A stretch of 64,000 nucleotides of DNA from Cupriavidus lacunae (GTDB lineage Bacteria; Pseudomonadota; Gammaproteobacteria; Burkholderiales; Burkholderiaceae). Below are positions 52,199 to 60,719 of this stretch, piece after piece (positions within the stretch are counted from its first letter, which is position 1; every line of letters begins with the position of its first letter). The stretch lies in the NCBI RefSeq assembly GCF_003353055.1, contig NZ_QKWJ01000029.1, positions 20,608 through 84,607 on the forward strand, given 5' to 3'. Both the position numbers and the translations under genes were made by a program. The notes beneath the pieces were generated by a model. That model was not told where the DNA came from, did not search any database, and saw nothing but the letters and a program-made list of their open reading frames with translations.

Positions 52199-52858
52199 GT
52201 GACGGCCACCAGTGGCGAACCTGCCAGGACCAGTGCGAACGATGAGCAGGTGGTGCTGATCGTCGATGACGATGCCATGCTGCGCAATGGGCTGGGTAAC
52301 TTGTTCCGTTCGGTAGGCATGCAGGTAGGGCTGTTCAGTTCGGCCGCCGAGCTGCTTGAGTCCAAGTTGCCCGACGCGCCATGCTGCCTGGTGCTTGACG
52401 TACGGCTGCGTGGCCCGAGCGGGCTGGATCTGCAGACGCGCCTGGCACAGATGGGCATTCACATTCCCATCATCTTCATGACCGGGTATGGCGACATTGC
52501 CATGAGCGTGGCGGCCATGAAGGCGGGTGCCGAGGATTTCATGGTCAAGCCTTTTCGCGACCAGGATCTGCTTGACGCCGTGTCCGCCGCGCTGGAGAAG
52601 GACCGCCAGCGCCGTCAGGCGATGAACAGGATCGAGGATATTCGCGCCAGCTACGCCACGCTGTCGCCGCGTGAATCCGAAGTCATGGGCATGGCGGTGT
52701 CCGGCCTCCTCAACAAGCAGATTGCCAGCGAGATCGGCATCAGTGAAGTCACCGTCAAGATCCACCGCGGGCAGGCCATGCGCAAGATGAAGGCGCGGAC
52801 GTTTGCCGACCTGGTGCTGATGGCGCAGCAACTCGGCATTTGCAAGGCCGACCGCTGA
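52199..52858 (+). CDS. FixJ/NarL-type response regulator with LuxR HTH
   Basis: A 219-residue regulator. Receiver domain with the acidic DDD at 23-25, phosphoacceptor Asp67 (LVLDVRL), Thr95 and Lys117, followed by a LuxR-type helix-turn-helix (about 152-215: LSPRESEVMGMAVSGLLNKQIASEIGISEVTVKIHRG). The GTG start is preferred because AAGGGGAG precedes it; an ATG at 52169 has none. It is the natural DNA-binding partner for the two histidine kinases of this locus. Its promoter includes the AT-rich run near 52125-52135. Confidence 0.9.
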   Translation: MTATSGEPARTSANDEQVVLIVDDDAMLRNGLGNLFRSVGMQVGLFSSAAELLESKLPDAPCCLVLDVRLRGPSGLDLQTRLAQMGIHIPIIFMTGYGDIAMSVAAMKAGAEDFMVKPFRDQDLLDAVSAALEKDRQRRQAMNRIEDIRASYATLSPRESEVMGMAVSGLLNKQIASEIGISEVTVKIHRGQAMRKMKARTFADLVLMAQQLGICKADR

Positions 52859-52935
52859 TTGGTGGCAACTGTCGCGGCGCAGCAATCTGGCCGCGACGGC
52901 CCGGGCGCGCATCGCGCCGAAGGGAGAAGTCCAGT

Positions 52936-54006
52936 TCAGCCCGGCCGCCGCCCATGGAAGGCATCGTCCAGCAGCTGGCGGATCCCAAGCGCGTCCAGCG
53001 GACGCGGATTGGGATACTGGTCACGCAGCGCCAGTTCGCAGGCGTGATCGAGGTCCTCCTCGCGCATGCCGATGTCGCGCAGCGCAACGGGTGCGCCCAG
53101 GGACGCCGCGAGGTCGAACACCGCCTGGGCGCCGCTGATGTCCTCGCGCCCCAGCGCAGCCGCGACGGTGGCGATGGCTTGCGGCGCCGCCGGTGCGTTA
53201 TAGGCCAGCGCATGCGGCAGCACGATCGTGTGGACCTCGGCATGGGGCAGGTTGTAGGTGCCGCCGAGGGTGTGGCAAAGCTTGTGGTGCAGGCCCACCC
53301 CGACGCTGCCCAGCACGGTGCCACAAAGCCAGGCCCCGTAGAGCGCATCGCCGCGCGCCGCCAGCACCTCCGGCCCGCTGCCGCGTGCGATGACGGGCAG
53401 GGCGCGGCCCAGTGCGGCGATGCCGTCGCGGCACATCCACTCGCTGACCGGGTTGCGGTCCGCGGTATACAGGCCCTCGGCGGCATGCGCGATTGCATTG
53501 ATCCCGCTGGTCACGCTGACCGGCACCGGCAGGCCCAGGGACAGCTCGGGGTCGTAGATCACCGTGCGCGGCAGCACGCGCGCATTGCGGCCGGTGCGCT
53601 TGAGCCCGCCCTCGGTCATGCCATAGATCGGCGTCATCTCCGATCCGGCATAGGTGGTCGGCACGGCAACGATCGGGAGTTCCGATTCGAGGGCGATGGC
53701 CTTGCCAAGCCCGATGGTGGAGCCCCCGCCGATCGCCACCACCGCATCGGCGCCAAGCGCAGCCGCGGTCGACCGGGCCAGGCGCGCCTGTTCCACCGGC
53801 ACATGCATGACCGCGCCGTCGAAGATGCCGGCGCAGCGCGCGCCCAGCACCGCCGCGGCACGTTCGGCCAGGCCGCGCTGCCCCGGTGTGCAAAGCACCA
53901 GCACCTTGCGGGCGCCAAACAAATCGACTTCATCGCCCAGCGCAGCCAGCGCGCCGGAGCGGAAAACGATGCGTTGCGGGTGAGTCTGGTAGATGAAGGG
54001 CTGCAT
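52936..54006 (-). CDS. Maleylacetate reductase (iron-containing ADH superfamily)
   Basis: A 356-residue enzyme. FIYQTHPQRIVFRSGALAAL at the start, IGGGSTIGLGKAIAL (about 88-102), VPTTYAGSEMTPIYGMTE and GVGLHHKLCHTLGGTYNLPHAEVHTIVLPH are strong marks of maleylacetate reductases. These reduce maleylacetate to 3-oxoadipate with NAD(P)H, after ring cleavage of hydroxyquinol or chlorocatechols. It follows the Bug gene on the minus strand with only 13 bases between, and fits the dioxygenase encoded at 56432. ATG at 54006 is preferred; a TTG at 54033 would overlap the Bug gene. Confidence 0.9.
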   Translation of the reverse strand: MQPFIYQTHPQRIVFRSGALAALGDEVDLFGARKVLVLCTPGQRGLAERAAAVLGARCAGIFDGAVMHVPVEQARLARSTAAALGADAVVAIGGGSTIGLGKAIALESELPIVAVPTTYAGSEMTPIYGMTEGGLKRTGRNARVLPRTVIYDPELSLGLPVPVSVTSGINAIAHAAEGLYTADRNPVSEWMCRDGIAALGRALPVIARGSGPEVLAARGDALYGAWLCGTVLGSVGVGLHHKLCHTLGGTYNLPHAEVHTIVLPHALAYNAPAAPQAIATVAAALGREDISGAQAVFDLAASLGAPVALRDIGMREEDLDHACELALRDQYPNPRPLDALGIRQLLDDAFHGRRPG

Positions 54007-54019
54007 GATCGATGCGTGC

Positions 54020-55036
54020 TTAGTCGGTTGCAATATGCCGATCCTTGATCAGCCGGCCCCAGCGTGCGGATTCTTCCCAGATCAGCTTGTTGGCCTGTGC
54101 GGAATCTCCCGCCATCACCTCGAAGCCGCTGTCGGCAAGGACTTTCGCGATCGCCGGATCACGCAGCGTGGCATTGACGCTGGCCGCGAGCTTGCCGATC
54201 ACGTCAGGCGGCGTCTTTGCGGGGGCGATCATCGCCACCCAGGAATACGCCTCGAAGCCCTTGTAGGTCTCGGCCACCGCGGGTATGGCCGGCAGGCGCG
54301 CATCGCGTTGCCGCGCGGTGACGGCCAGCGCGCGCAGCTTGCCGGCCTGCACATACGGCAACACCAGCGGGAGGCTGGCGATCATCGAATCGACATGGCC
54401 GCCCAGCAGATCATTGAGCGCGGGTCCGCCGCCCTTGTAAGGGGTATGGATGCCGCTGGTGCCAGCGGCTTCGTGGAACAGTTCGGCCACCAGCTGGTTG
54501 GAGCTGCCCGCGCCCACGGATGCGTAGGACACCGTGTTCGGCTTCTTCGCCGCGGCAACGTAGTCCTGCAGCGTCTTGTAAGGCGAAGCGGCGGGGACGA
54601 CCAGCACCATCGGCGAGCGCACCATGTACGAGACGCCGGTCAGGTCCTTGTGCGAGGCATACGGCAGCTTGGGATAGATAAAGGGCTCGGTGGCAAAGGC
54701 ATCGAACACCATGCCGACGGTGTAGCCGTCTGCCGGACTGCGCGCAATCTGCCCGGTGCCGATGGTGCCGCCGGCGCCGGCGCGGTTGTCGATCATCACA
54801 GGTTGCGCCAGCCGCTTGCGCAGGGCGTCCTGGACCTGGCGCGCGACCTTGTCGACCGTGCCGCCCGCGGCATAGGGCACGATCAGCGTCACCGGCTTGG
54901 CTGGCCAGTCTTCGGCGCGGGCGCTGGCCGGAACTGCCATCGTCACGGCGATTGCGGCAAGCGCGCCAACCGCCGCCAAGTGTCGCAGAACACGGGGCAT
55001 CGTCATCCTTGCTGTGGTTGCTACGGTTGTCTCCAT
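54020..55036 (-). CDS. Bug-family periplasmic solute-binding protein
   Basis: A 338-residue TctC-like receptor: signal peptide about 1-41 (ARA|ED), then PVTLIVPYAAGGTVDKVAR, VMIDNRAGAGGTIGTG and IHTPYKGGGPAL, the three usual Bug signatures. It binds a carboxylate or aromatic acid in the periplasm. It is co-transcribed with maleylacetate reductase, so the ligand is probably an aromatic acid of the same pathway. The ATG at 55036 is chosen over 55051 for its GGAG. It is divergent from the LysR gene. Confidence 0.87.
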   Translation of the reverse strand: METTVATTARMTMPRVLRHLAAVGALAAIAVTMAVPASARAEDWPAKPVTLIVPYAAGGTVDKVARQVQDALRKRLAQPVMIDNRAGAGGTIGTGQIARSPADGYTVGMVFDAFATEPFIYPKLPYASHKDLTGVSYMVRSPMVLVVPAASPYKTLQDYVAAAKKPNTVSYASVGAGSSNQLVAELFHEAAGTSGIHTPYKGGGPALNDLLGGHVDSMIASLPLVLPYVQAGKLRALAVTARQRDARLPAIPAVAETYKGFEAYSWVAMIAPAKTPPDVIGKLAASVNATLRDPAIAKVLADSGFEVMAGDSAQANKLIWEESARWGRLIKDRHIATD

Positions 55037-55195
55037 CGGGACCCGCTCCATGGTTGGCCTTGACAGGTCTGGCGCGCCACTTTTGCTTGTTATGCGAAGC
55101 TAGCCAGTTGCGTTTGTTTTTTCGAATGTTAGACTTGGGAACACAAGCGCGTGAAGCCAGTATGCCCGCGCAATGCTTTTGCAAGAAACGCAAAA

Positions 55196-56134
55196 ATGGA
55201 ATCCGCCCGATTCGCTGAAAACCTGGCCATCTTTGTCGAAGTCGCGCAGTCCGGCAGCTTCTCCGCCGTGGCCCGCCAACGCGGCCTGGTCGCGTCATCG
55301 GTCGCCCGCCAGATCGATGCCCTGGAACGCGAACTCGGCGTGCCACTATTCACGCGGTCCACGCGGGCGCTGGTCCGCACCGACGCCGGCGACCTGCTGT
55401 TCGCGCGCGCCACGCGCATCCTGCACGAGCTCAACGATACGCGCGAAGCCGTGACCGCGCTCGAGCAGGGCGTCAGCGGCCTGGTGCGGGTGGCGTGCCT
55501 GCCGGCCTTCGGCCGGCGTCACGTGGTGCCGTACCTGGGCGCCCTCTACGCGCAATACCCGCGCCTGTCCGTGGAGCTGGCGCTGACCGAGCGCGTGGTG
55601 GATCCGGTGGTGGAACGCTTCGACGTGGTCATACGCGTCGGCCAGCAGGCCGACAGCTCGCTGATCGCCCGTTGCCTCTCCGACCAGCGCTACATCATCT
55701 GCGCGACGCCCGCCTACCTGGCGCAGCACGGGCGCCCCCTCCATGCCGATGACCTCCGGCGGCACCGGCTGATCGACCGTGGCCACAGCACCAGCATGCG
55801 CGGCTGGCGGGAATTGCTGACGCCTGCGCATACCGCGCAGGCGACCTTTGCGCTCGAATGCGATGACTGTGACGCCCGGCGGCTCTCCGTGCTGCAGGGG
55901 CTGGGTATCGCGCTGATGCCCGACTGGTCGGTAGGACCGGATCTTGGCGCGGGCCGACTGGTGGAGCTGGCGCTCGACGGGCTGTTGCCGCAAGCGCCAG
56001 GCGGGATCTACCTGCTGCGCGCGACACAGCACGCCAGCGCCAAGGTCAGGGCATTCTGCACGCACCTGACGGCGAGTATCGGCAATCCACCCAGCTGGCG
56101 GATTGCGATGGCAGGAGAGGCTGCGCTCGCCTAG
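55196..56134 (+). CDS. LysR-family transcriptional regulator
   Basis: A 312-residue regulator with an N-terminal helix-turn-helix (about 8-65: NLAIFVEVAQSGSFSAVARQRGLVASSVARQIDALE) and effector domain. It is divergent from the Bug/maleylacetate-reductase pair with a gap of about 160 bases, the classic position for the LysR activator of that operon. A ring-cleavage intermediate is the likely inducer, by analogy with catabolic LysR proteins. Confidence 0.87.
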   Translation: MESARFAENLAIFVEVAQSGSFSAVARQRGLVASSVARQIDALERELGVPLFTRSTRALVRTDAGDLLFARATRILHELNDTREAVTALEQGVSGLVRVACLPAFGRRHVVPYLGALYAQYPRLSVELALTERVVDPVVERFDVVIRVGQQADSSLIARCLSDQRYIICATPAYLAQHGRPLHADDLRRHRLIDRGHSTSMRGWRELLTPAHTAQATFALECDDCDARRLSVLQGLGIALMPDWSVGPDLGAGRLVELALDGLLPQAPGGIYLLRATQHASAKVRAFCTHLTASIGNPPSWRIAMAGEAALA

Positions 56135-56404
56135 GAACTTGCCGGCCGGCCTGTCCGCCACGGCAAGGGCGATCTGCGCGGTCTTCTCGCCGGACTCCGT
56201 GTGCGCGCCTGCATGCGACATGGAGCGTTGGTCACTTCCCACTGCATAAGCAGCCGCCATGACACGTGCCGGCGGCCACCTAGGGTTTCTCCGGAACGCC
56301 CGCCGTATCCATTTGTTTTCATTGGGATTTCGCTCCCGCCATGCCCCTTTCCGGCGTAGCGCGGGGCAAAGTCGGCCTTGACCGTTCCGCTGAGTCGTCG
56401 ATAA

Positions 56405-56418
56405 TGCAAACGTTTGCA
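56405..56418. promoter_or_regulatory. LacI-type operator palindrome before the dioxygenase operon
   Basis: TGCAAACGTTTGCA, identical over 14 bp to 17151-17164. It ends only 13 bases before the dioxygenase ATG and directly abuts the AAAGGAG ribosome binding site, so a bound repressor would block the start of transcript or translation. The LacI-family gene at 61810 is on the same strand downstream. Confidence 0.7.
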
Positions 56419-56431
56419 AAGGAGACGAAAC

Positions 56432-57367
56432 ATGGAAACTTCCATCGAGTGGCAGGCGCGACCAGGCGAACACCTGGCGCTGATCGAGGACGAGCACTCG
56501 GTGACCGGCGTGGTCCAGGCGGCCATGGCGAATACCATCAATCCCCGCCTGCGCTTCGTCATGGATTCGTTGGTGCGGCATCTTCACGGATTTCTGTCCG
56601 AGGTGCGCTTGTCCGACGAGGAATTCGAGCTTGCCCTAGGGTATATCGCCAGTCTCGGCCATGCCACCCATGGCAAGCACAACGAGGTTGTCCTGGCTGC
56701 CGACGTGCTGGGGCTGTCGACCCTGGTGACGGCGATGAACAACAGCACCAGGGACGGGCGCACGCCCGGCGCGCTGCTCGGCCCGTTCTATCGCGCCAAC
56801 GCGCCGCGCTATGCCTGCGGCGATTGCGTCGTGCAGGACGACGCGCCCGGCCTGCCGCTGTTTGTCAGCGGCACGGTGCGGGGGACCGATGGCACGCCGC
56901 TGTCCGGCGCGCTGGTCGAGATCTGGCAGGCGTCGCCGGTAGGGCTGTACGACAACCAGGACCCGAAGCAGCCCGACCGCAACCTGCGCGGCTGCTTCCA
57001 TGCGGATGAGGGCGGCAATTATCACTTCCGCACCGTGCGTCCCGCCGGCTACCCGGTGCCGACCGACGGCCCCGTAGGCGTGCTGCTGGCCGCGCAGAAG
57101 CGTCATCCGTACCGGCCGGCGCACATCCATTTCATTGTCGCGGCGCCAGGCTACCGCACGCTTGTCACGCAGGTATTCGCCGATGAGCCGGAGCAGCTTG
57201 CGTCCGATGTCACGTTCGGCGTGCACCGGCAACTGGTGGGCGAACTCTGCCTGCACGAGCATGGCCGCAGCCCATGGGGCGAGGTGCCGGCACCGTTCTA
57301 CACGCTCGAATTCGATTTCACGCTGGAACCCGGCGAGCAGACCTTCCCGAAGCCGCCGATCGACTGA
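56432..57367 (+). CDS. Intradiol ring-cleavage dioxygenase (hydroxyquinol 1,2-dioxygenase-like)
   Basis: A 311-residue non-heme iron(III) enzyme. The ligands Tyr173 (GLYDNQ), Tyr197 (NYHFRTVRP), His231 and His233 (RPAHIHF) are all present, and the N-terminal helical domain (about 20-110) is that of catechol/hydroxyquinol 1,2-dioxygenases. It opens a ring between adjacent hydroxyls; with maleylacetate reductase nearby, hydroxyquinol to maleylacetate is the best guess. It begins an operon with SDR, BKACE, quinone reductase and cupin genes, under a LacI-type operator. Confidence 0.88.
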   Translation: METSIEWQARPGEHLALIEDEHSVTGVVQAAMANTINPRLRFVMDSLVRHLHGFLSEVRLSDEEFELALGYIASLGHATHGKHNEVVLAADVLGLSTLVTAMNNSTRDGRTPGALLGPFYRANAPRYACGDCVVQDDAPGLPLFVSGTVRGTDGTPLSGALVEIWQASPVGLYDNQDPKQPDRNLRGCFHADEGGNYHFRTVRPAGYPVPTDGPVGVLLAAQKRHPYRPAHIHFIVAAPGYRTLVTQVFADEPEQLASDVTFGVHRQLVGELCLHEHGRSPWGEVPAPFYTLEFDFTLEPGEQTFPKPPID

Positions 57368-57409
57368 AAGCAGGCTCGGATTCCTTTCACGCATATCCAT
57401 ATTGAAACC

Positions 57410-58159
57410 ATGAGCACAACTTCCCTATCCGGCAAGGTTGCCGTCATCCTCGGCGGCACCGGCGGTATCGGCCTCGCGGCTGGTGCAACGCTGGCCCAGC
57501 TTGGCGCCAGCGTCGTACTGACCGGGCGCGACACGGACAAGGCGGCCAGTGCCGCCGCGACCTTGCCCGCCGGCAACCACCTTGGCGCCGTGGCCGAAAT
57601 CTCTGACAGCGCCTCGCTGCGCGCGCTGGCCGACGAGGTCAGCCACCACTACGGCCGTGTCGACATCCTGGTGAACACCGCAGGCTTTACGCGGGCGGTC
57701 CCGCATGCCGACCTCGACGCGCTCGACGATGCCCTGATCGACGAACTGTTCGCCGTGAACTGGCGCGGCCAGTTCGCCGCCATCCGCGCCTTTGCGCCGC
57801 ACCTGCGCGCCACGGGCGACGGGCTGGTGGTCAATGTCGGCTCCATCGCCGGGCGCACGGGGCAGGGCAGCAACGTGGCGTACTGCGCGGCCAAGGCCGG
57901 GCTCGACGTCATGGCGATGTCCCTCGGGCGCGCACTGGCACCGCATATCCGCGTGCTCAACGTTTCGCCCGGCGTGGTCGATACCGGCTTCGTACCCGGC
58001 CGCGACAGTGACTTCAATGAACGCGCCGCGAAGACGACGCCGCTGAAGCGCATCGGCCAGGCGCAGGACGTGGCCGATGCCATCGCTGCCTGTGCCACCT
58101 CGCTGCGCTTTGCCACCGGCACCACCATCGTCGTCGATGGCGGCCGGCAGCTCGGCTAG
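57410..58159 (+). CDS. Short-chain dehydrogenase/reductase
   Basis: A 249-residue NAD(P)-dependent oxidoreductase. Cofactor loop GGTGGIG at 15-21, NTAG at 89-92 and the catalytic Ser145, Tyr158, Lys162 (SIAG ... YCAAK) mark the classical SDR family. It lies 43 bases after the dioxygenase stop. It may oxidise or reduce a pathway intermediate, such as a diol before ring cleavage; the substrate is unknown. Confidence 0.9.
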   Translation: MSTTSLSGKVAVILGGTGGIGLAAGATLAQLGASVVLTGRDTDKAASAAATLPAGNHLGAVAEISDSASLRALADEVSHHYGRVDILVNTAGFTRAVPHADLDALDDALIDELFAVNWRGQFAAIRAFAPHLRATGDGLVVNVGSIAGRTGQGSNVAYCAAKAGLDVMAMSLGRALAPHIRVLNVSPGVVDTGFVPGRDSDFNERAAKTTPLKRIGQAQDVADAIAACATSLRFATGTTIVVDGGRQLG

Positions 58160-58225
58160 GACAGGCCAGCTCAGACCGGACCTTTCCCCCGCATCCCATA
58201 TCGCTTTCACTATCGGCCTTCACTC

Positions 58226-59110
58226 ATGCACGCACGCAAGACCATCATTACCTGCGCAGTGACCGGCAATATCGTCACGCCCGAACAGCACCCCGGCCTG
58301 CCGGTCACGCCGGCCCAGATCGCCGACGCGGCACTTGAAGCCGCCGAAGCTGGTGCCGCCGCCGCCCATATCCATGTGCGCGACCCTGAAACGGGACGCC
58401 CGTCGATGTCGCTCGACTACTACGCCGACGTCATCGACCGCATCCGCAAGCGCAACCGCTCGCTCATCATCAACCTCACCACCGGCCCCGGCGGGCGCTT
58501 CGTGCCGAGCGAGGACGAGCCGCGCGTGGCCGCGGCGGGCACCACGCTGCTGCACCCCGCGAAGCGCGTCGAGCACATCGCGGCGCTGCGCCCCGACGTC
58601 TGCTCGCTGGACCTGAACACGATGAACTCGGGCGGCGACGTGGTCATCAACACGCCCGCCAACGTGCGCAAGATGGCCAGCGTGATCCGCGCCGCCGGCG
58701 TCATGCCCGAGCTGGAGATCTTCGATTCCGGCGACCTGAACATGGCGCTCGACTTTATCCGCGAAGGCGTGCTGGACGGCCCCGGCCTGTGGACCTTCGT
58801 GCTGGGCGTGAAGTACGGCTTTGCGCCCACGCCGGAAACCATCTTCTACGCCCGCAACATGCTGCCCGCCGGCGCCCACTGGTCGGCATTCGGCATCGGC
58901 CGCGCGGAGTTCCCGATCGTCGCCCAGGCCTGGCTCGCAGGCGGGCACGTGCGCGTCGGCATGGAAGACAACATCTATCTGGAGAAGGGCGTGCTGGCGC
59001 CGAGCAACGCGGCGCTGGTCGCCAAGGCGCGCGACATCGTCAGGTCGCTCGGCGGCGAGATTGCCTCGTCGGCCGAGGCCCGGAGCACGCTCGGCCTGCG
59101 CGAGGCCTGA
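58226..59110 (+). CDS. BKACE (DUF849) beta-keto acid cleavage enzyme
   Basis: A 294-residue TIM-barrel enzyme of the 3-keto-5-aminohexanoate cleavage (Kce/BKACE) family. The zinc ligands His48 and His50 (AAHIHVRDP) and Glu247 (VRVGMEDNIYLEKG) are present. The family condenses a beta-keto acid with acetyl-CoA to give acetoacetate and a new acyl-CoA. In this operon the beta-keto acid could be 3-oxoadipate made by maleylacetate reductase, giving succinyl-CoA in one step (inference). Translated 66 bases after the SDR stop. Confidence 0.88.
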   Translation: MHARKTIITCAVTGNIVTPEQHPGLPVTPAQIADAALEAAEAGAAAAHIHVRDPETGRPSMSLDYYADVIDRIRKRNRSLIINLTTGPGGRFVPSEDEPRVAAAGTTLLHPAKRVEHIAALRPDVCSLDLNTMNSGGDVVINTPANVRKMASVIRAAGVMPELEIFDSGDLNMALDFIREGVLDGPGLWTFVLGVKYGFAPTPETIFYARNMLPAGAHWSAFGIGRAEFPIVAQAWLAGGHVRVGMEDNIYLEKGVLAPSNAALVAKARDIVRSLGGEIASSAEARSTLGLREA

Positions 59111-59151
59111 TCCCCGCCATACAGAACCAGACATTTCAGGAAGGAAGAAAC

Positions 59152-60129
59152 ATGAACACCATTCGAATCAACGAGAAAGCCGCCAATATCGATGCCCTGC
59201 AGCTTGAACTGCTCGGCGTGCCGCGCCCGGAAGCGGCGCAAGGCCAGGTCATCATCGAAGTGGCCAGCGCCGGCGTGAATCCGAGCGACGTCAAGGCAAC
59301 GCTCGGCCTGATGCCGCATGCGGTGTGGCCGCGTACGCCAGGCCGCGACTACGCCGGCCTGGTGGTCGACGGTCCGGCCGAGCTGGTGGGCCAGCAGGTC
59401 TGGGGCAGCGGCGGCGAGCTCGGCATCCGCCGCGATGGCACGCATGGCAAGTACCTGCGCATCCAGGCCAGCGCGGTGCGCGCCAAGCCGGCGTCGGTGT
59501 CGCTGCTGGAAGCCGGCGCCGTGGGTGTGCCGTTCATCACCGCCTATGAAGGGCTGCGCCGCGCGGGCATGCCGCAGGCTGGCAGCACCGTGCTGGTGTG
59601 CGGCGGCAACGGCAAGGTGGGGCAGGCAACGATCCAGATCGCCACGGCGCTCGGCGCCCGCGTTTTTGCGGTTGAGCGCACCGCGGATGCCTATCGCGGC
59701 CATGCCAGCGGCGACGTGCGCATGATCGATGCCAGCAGCGAATCCATCGCCGCCGTGGTGCGCGACGAGACCGGCGGTCATGGTGCGGACATCGTCTACA
59801 ACACGGTGGGGAGCCCCTACTTCGAACAGGCCAACCAGGCCATGGCGATCGGCGCCGCGCAGATCTTCATCTCGACCATCGAGAAGCCGGTGCCGTTCGA
59901 CATCTTCGCCTTCTATCGCGGCCAGCACACCTATGTGGGTGTCGACACCCTGGCGCTGGACAGCAACGCCTGCGCGGGCATCCTTGACCAGCTTGCTCCG
60001 ATGTTCGCCTCGGGCGCGCTGCGCCCGTTCCCGGTCCTGGCCGACTACACCTATTCGCTCTCCAACGCCAAGGAGGCCTACCGGGCGGTGCTGCAGGGCG
60101 CGACCGAACGCGTGGTGCTCATGCCATGA
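59152..60129 (+). CDS. Quinone oxidoreductase-like MDR protein
   Basis: A 325-residue zinc-free member of the medium-chain dehydrogenase family. VNPSDVKATLG and GRDYAGLVVDGP near 43-75 and the cofactor loop GGNGKVGQATIQIA (about 150-163) match NADPH:quinone oxidoreductases/enoyl reductases. AGGAAGG precedes the ATG. It may reduce a quinone formed by auto-oxidation of hydroxyquinol, which would fit the pathway (inference). It overlaps the cupin gene by four bases. Confidence 0.87.
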   Translation: MNTIRINEKAANIDALQLELLGVPRPEAAQGQVIIEVASAGVNPSDVKATLGLMPHAVWPRTPGRDYAGLVVDGPAELVGQQVWGSGGELGIRRDGTHGKYLRIQASAVRAKPASVSLLEAGAVGVPFITAYEGLRRAGMPQAGSTVLVCGGNGKVGQATIQIATALGARVFAVERTADAYRGHASGDVRMIDASSESIAAVVRDETGGHGADIVYNTVGSPYFEQANQAMAIGAAQIFISTIEKPVPFDIFAFYRGQHTYVGVDTLALDSNACAGILDQLAPMFASGALRPFPVLADYTYSLSNAKEAYRAVLQGATERVVLMP

Positions 60130-60467
60130 ACACGACCCGGTTCGCACAGGCGCCGGCGTACTTTCCGGCCAATCACGAAGGCATGCACTGCCTGCGCCTG
60201 CAAGGGCATGAAGCGGGACCGTCCGAAGCCTTGTGGATGGGCGTTTCGGTGCTGCTGCCGGGCGGCCACACGACGATGGATGCCTCGCCGGTGGAAAAGC
60301 ACTACGTGGTGCTGGAAGGCGAAGTCTGCATCAGCACGCCGGATGAATCCGTGATGCTGGGCCAGTTCGATTCGGTGCGGCTTGCGCCCGGCGAGGCGCG
60401 GCAGGTATCGAATCCGCACAACCGGCCGGCGATGTTGCTGCTGGCGATGCCGTATCCAAGAGGCTGA
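60126..60467 (+). CDS. Cupin-domain protein
   Basis: A 113-residue single-domain cupin: LLPGGHTTMDASPVEKHYVVLEGEV (about 44-68) is motif 1 with two His and one Glu, and NPHNRPAMLLLAMP near the end is motif 2. It can bind a metal and could be an isomerase, a dioxygenase or a small-molecule-binding protein. It overlaps the quinone-reductase-like gene by four bases (ATGA) and closes the operon. A T-rich run (60471-60477) follows the stop. Confidence 0.82.
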   Translation: MNTTRFAQAPAYFPANHEGMHCLRLQGHEAGPSEALWMGVSVLLPGGHTTMDASPVEKHYVVLEGEVCISTPDESVMLGQFDSVRLAPGEARQVSNPHNRPAMLLLAMPYPRG

Positions 60468-60487
60468 TCTTTTTTTGCACGATCTTT

Positions 60488-60499
60488 GCAAACGTTTGC
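60488..60499. promoter_or_regulatory. LacI-type operator core GCAAACGTTTGC
   Basis: A 12-bp perfect palindrome identical to the core at 17151-17164 and 56405-56418. It lies about 30 bases before a porin C-terminal remnant and 220 bases before the Bug gene at 60720. It may once have controlled the deleted porin and may now affect the Bug gene. Confidence 0.65.
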
Positions 60500-60526
60500 C
60501 GCGATCGTGCCAAAGACGACCTGCCC

Positions 60527-60633
60527 ACAACAACAGGCGCAATGCGATCTACGACTTTGCCATCAACGAGCTCGGCGTGAGCGCGGGCGCAGACCCGCAG
60601 ACCTTCGCGCCGGGCATGCGGCACTTCTTCTAA
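60527..60633 (+). pseudogene. C-terminal remnant of a porin gene
   Basis: The frame from about 60533 encodes NAIYDFAINELGVSAGADPQ and continues TFAPGMRHFF before the stop, closely matching the last 35 residues of the porin at 47116-48225, which read NAIYDFAINQLGIHAGADPQ, TFALGMRHNF. No signal peptide or barrel precedes it; the cupin gene ends at 60467 and the LacI-type palindrome is at 60488. A deletion has evidently removed nearly the whole gene. The piece ends with TAA at 60631-60633. Confidence 0.8.
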
Positions 60634-60719
60634 GGCAGAGCGGCGCCCCCGGCAAGGGTGTGCCGCATTCATCGGCGATGCGCGGAACTCGCGCTCGTCC
60701 CGGTAGTGAGGAGACACAG

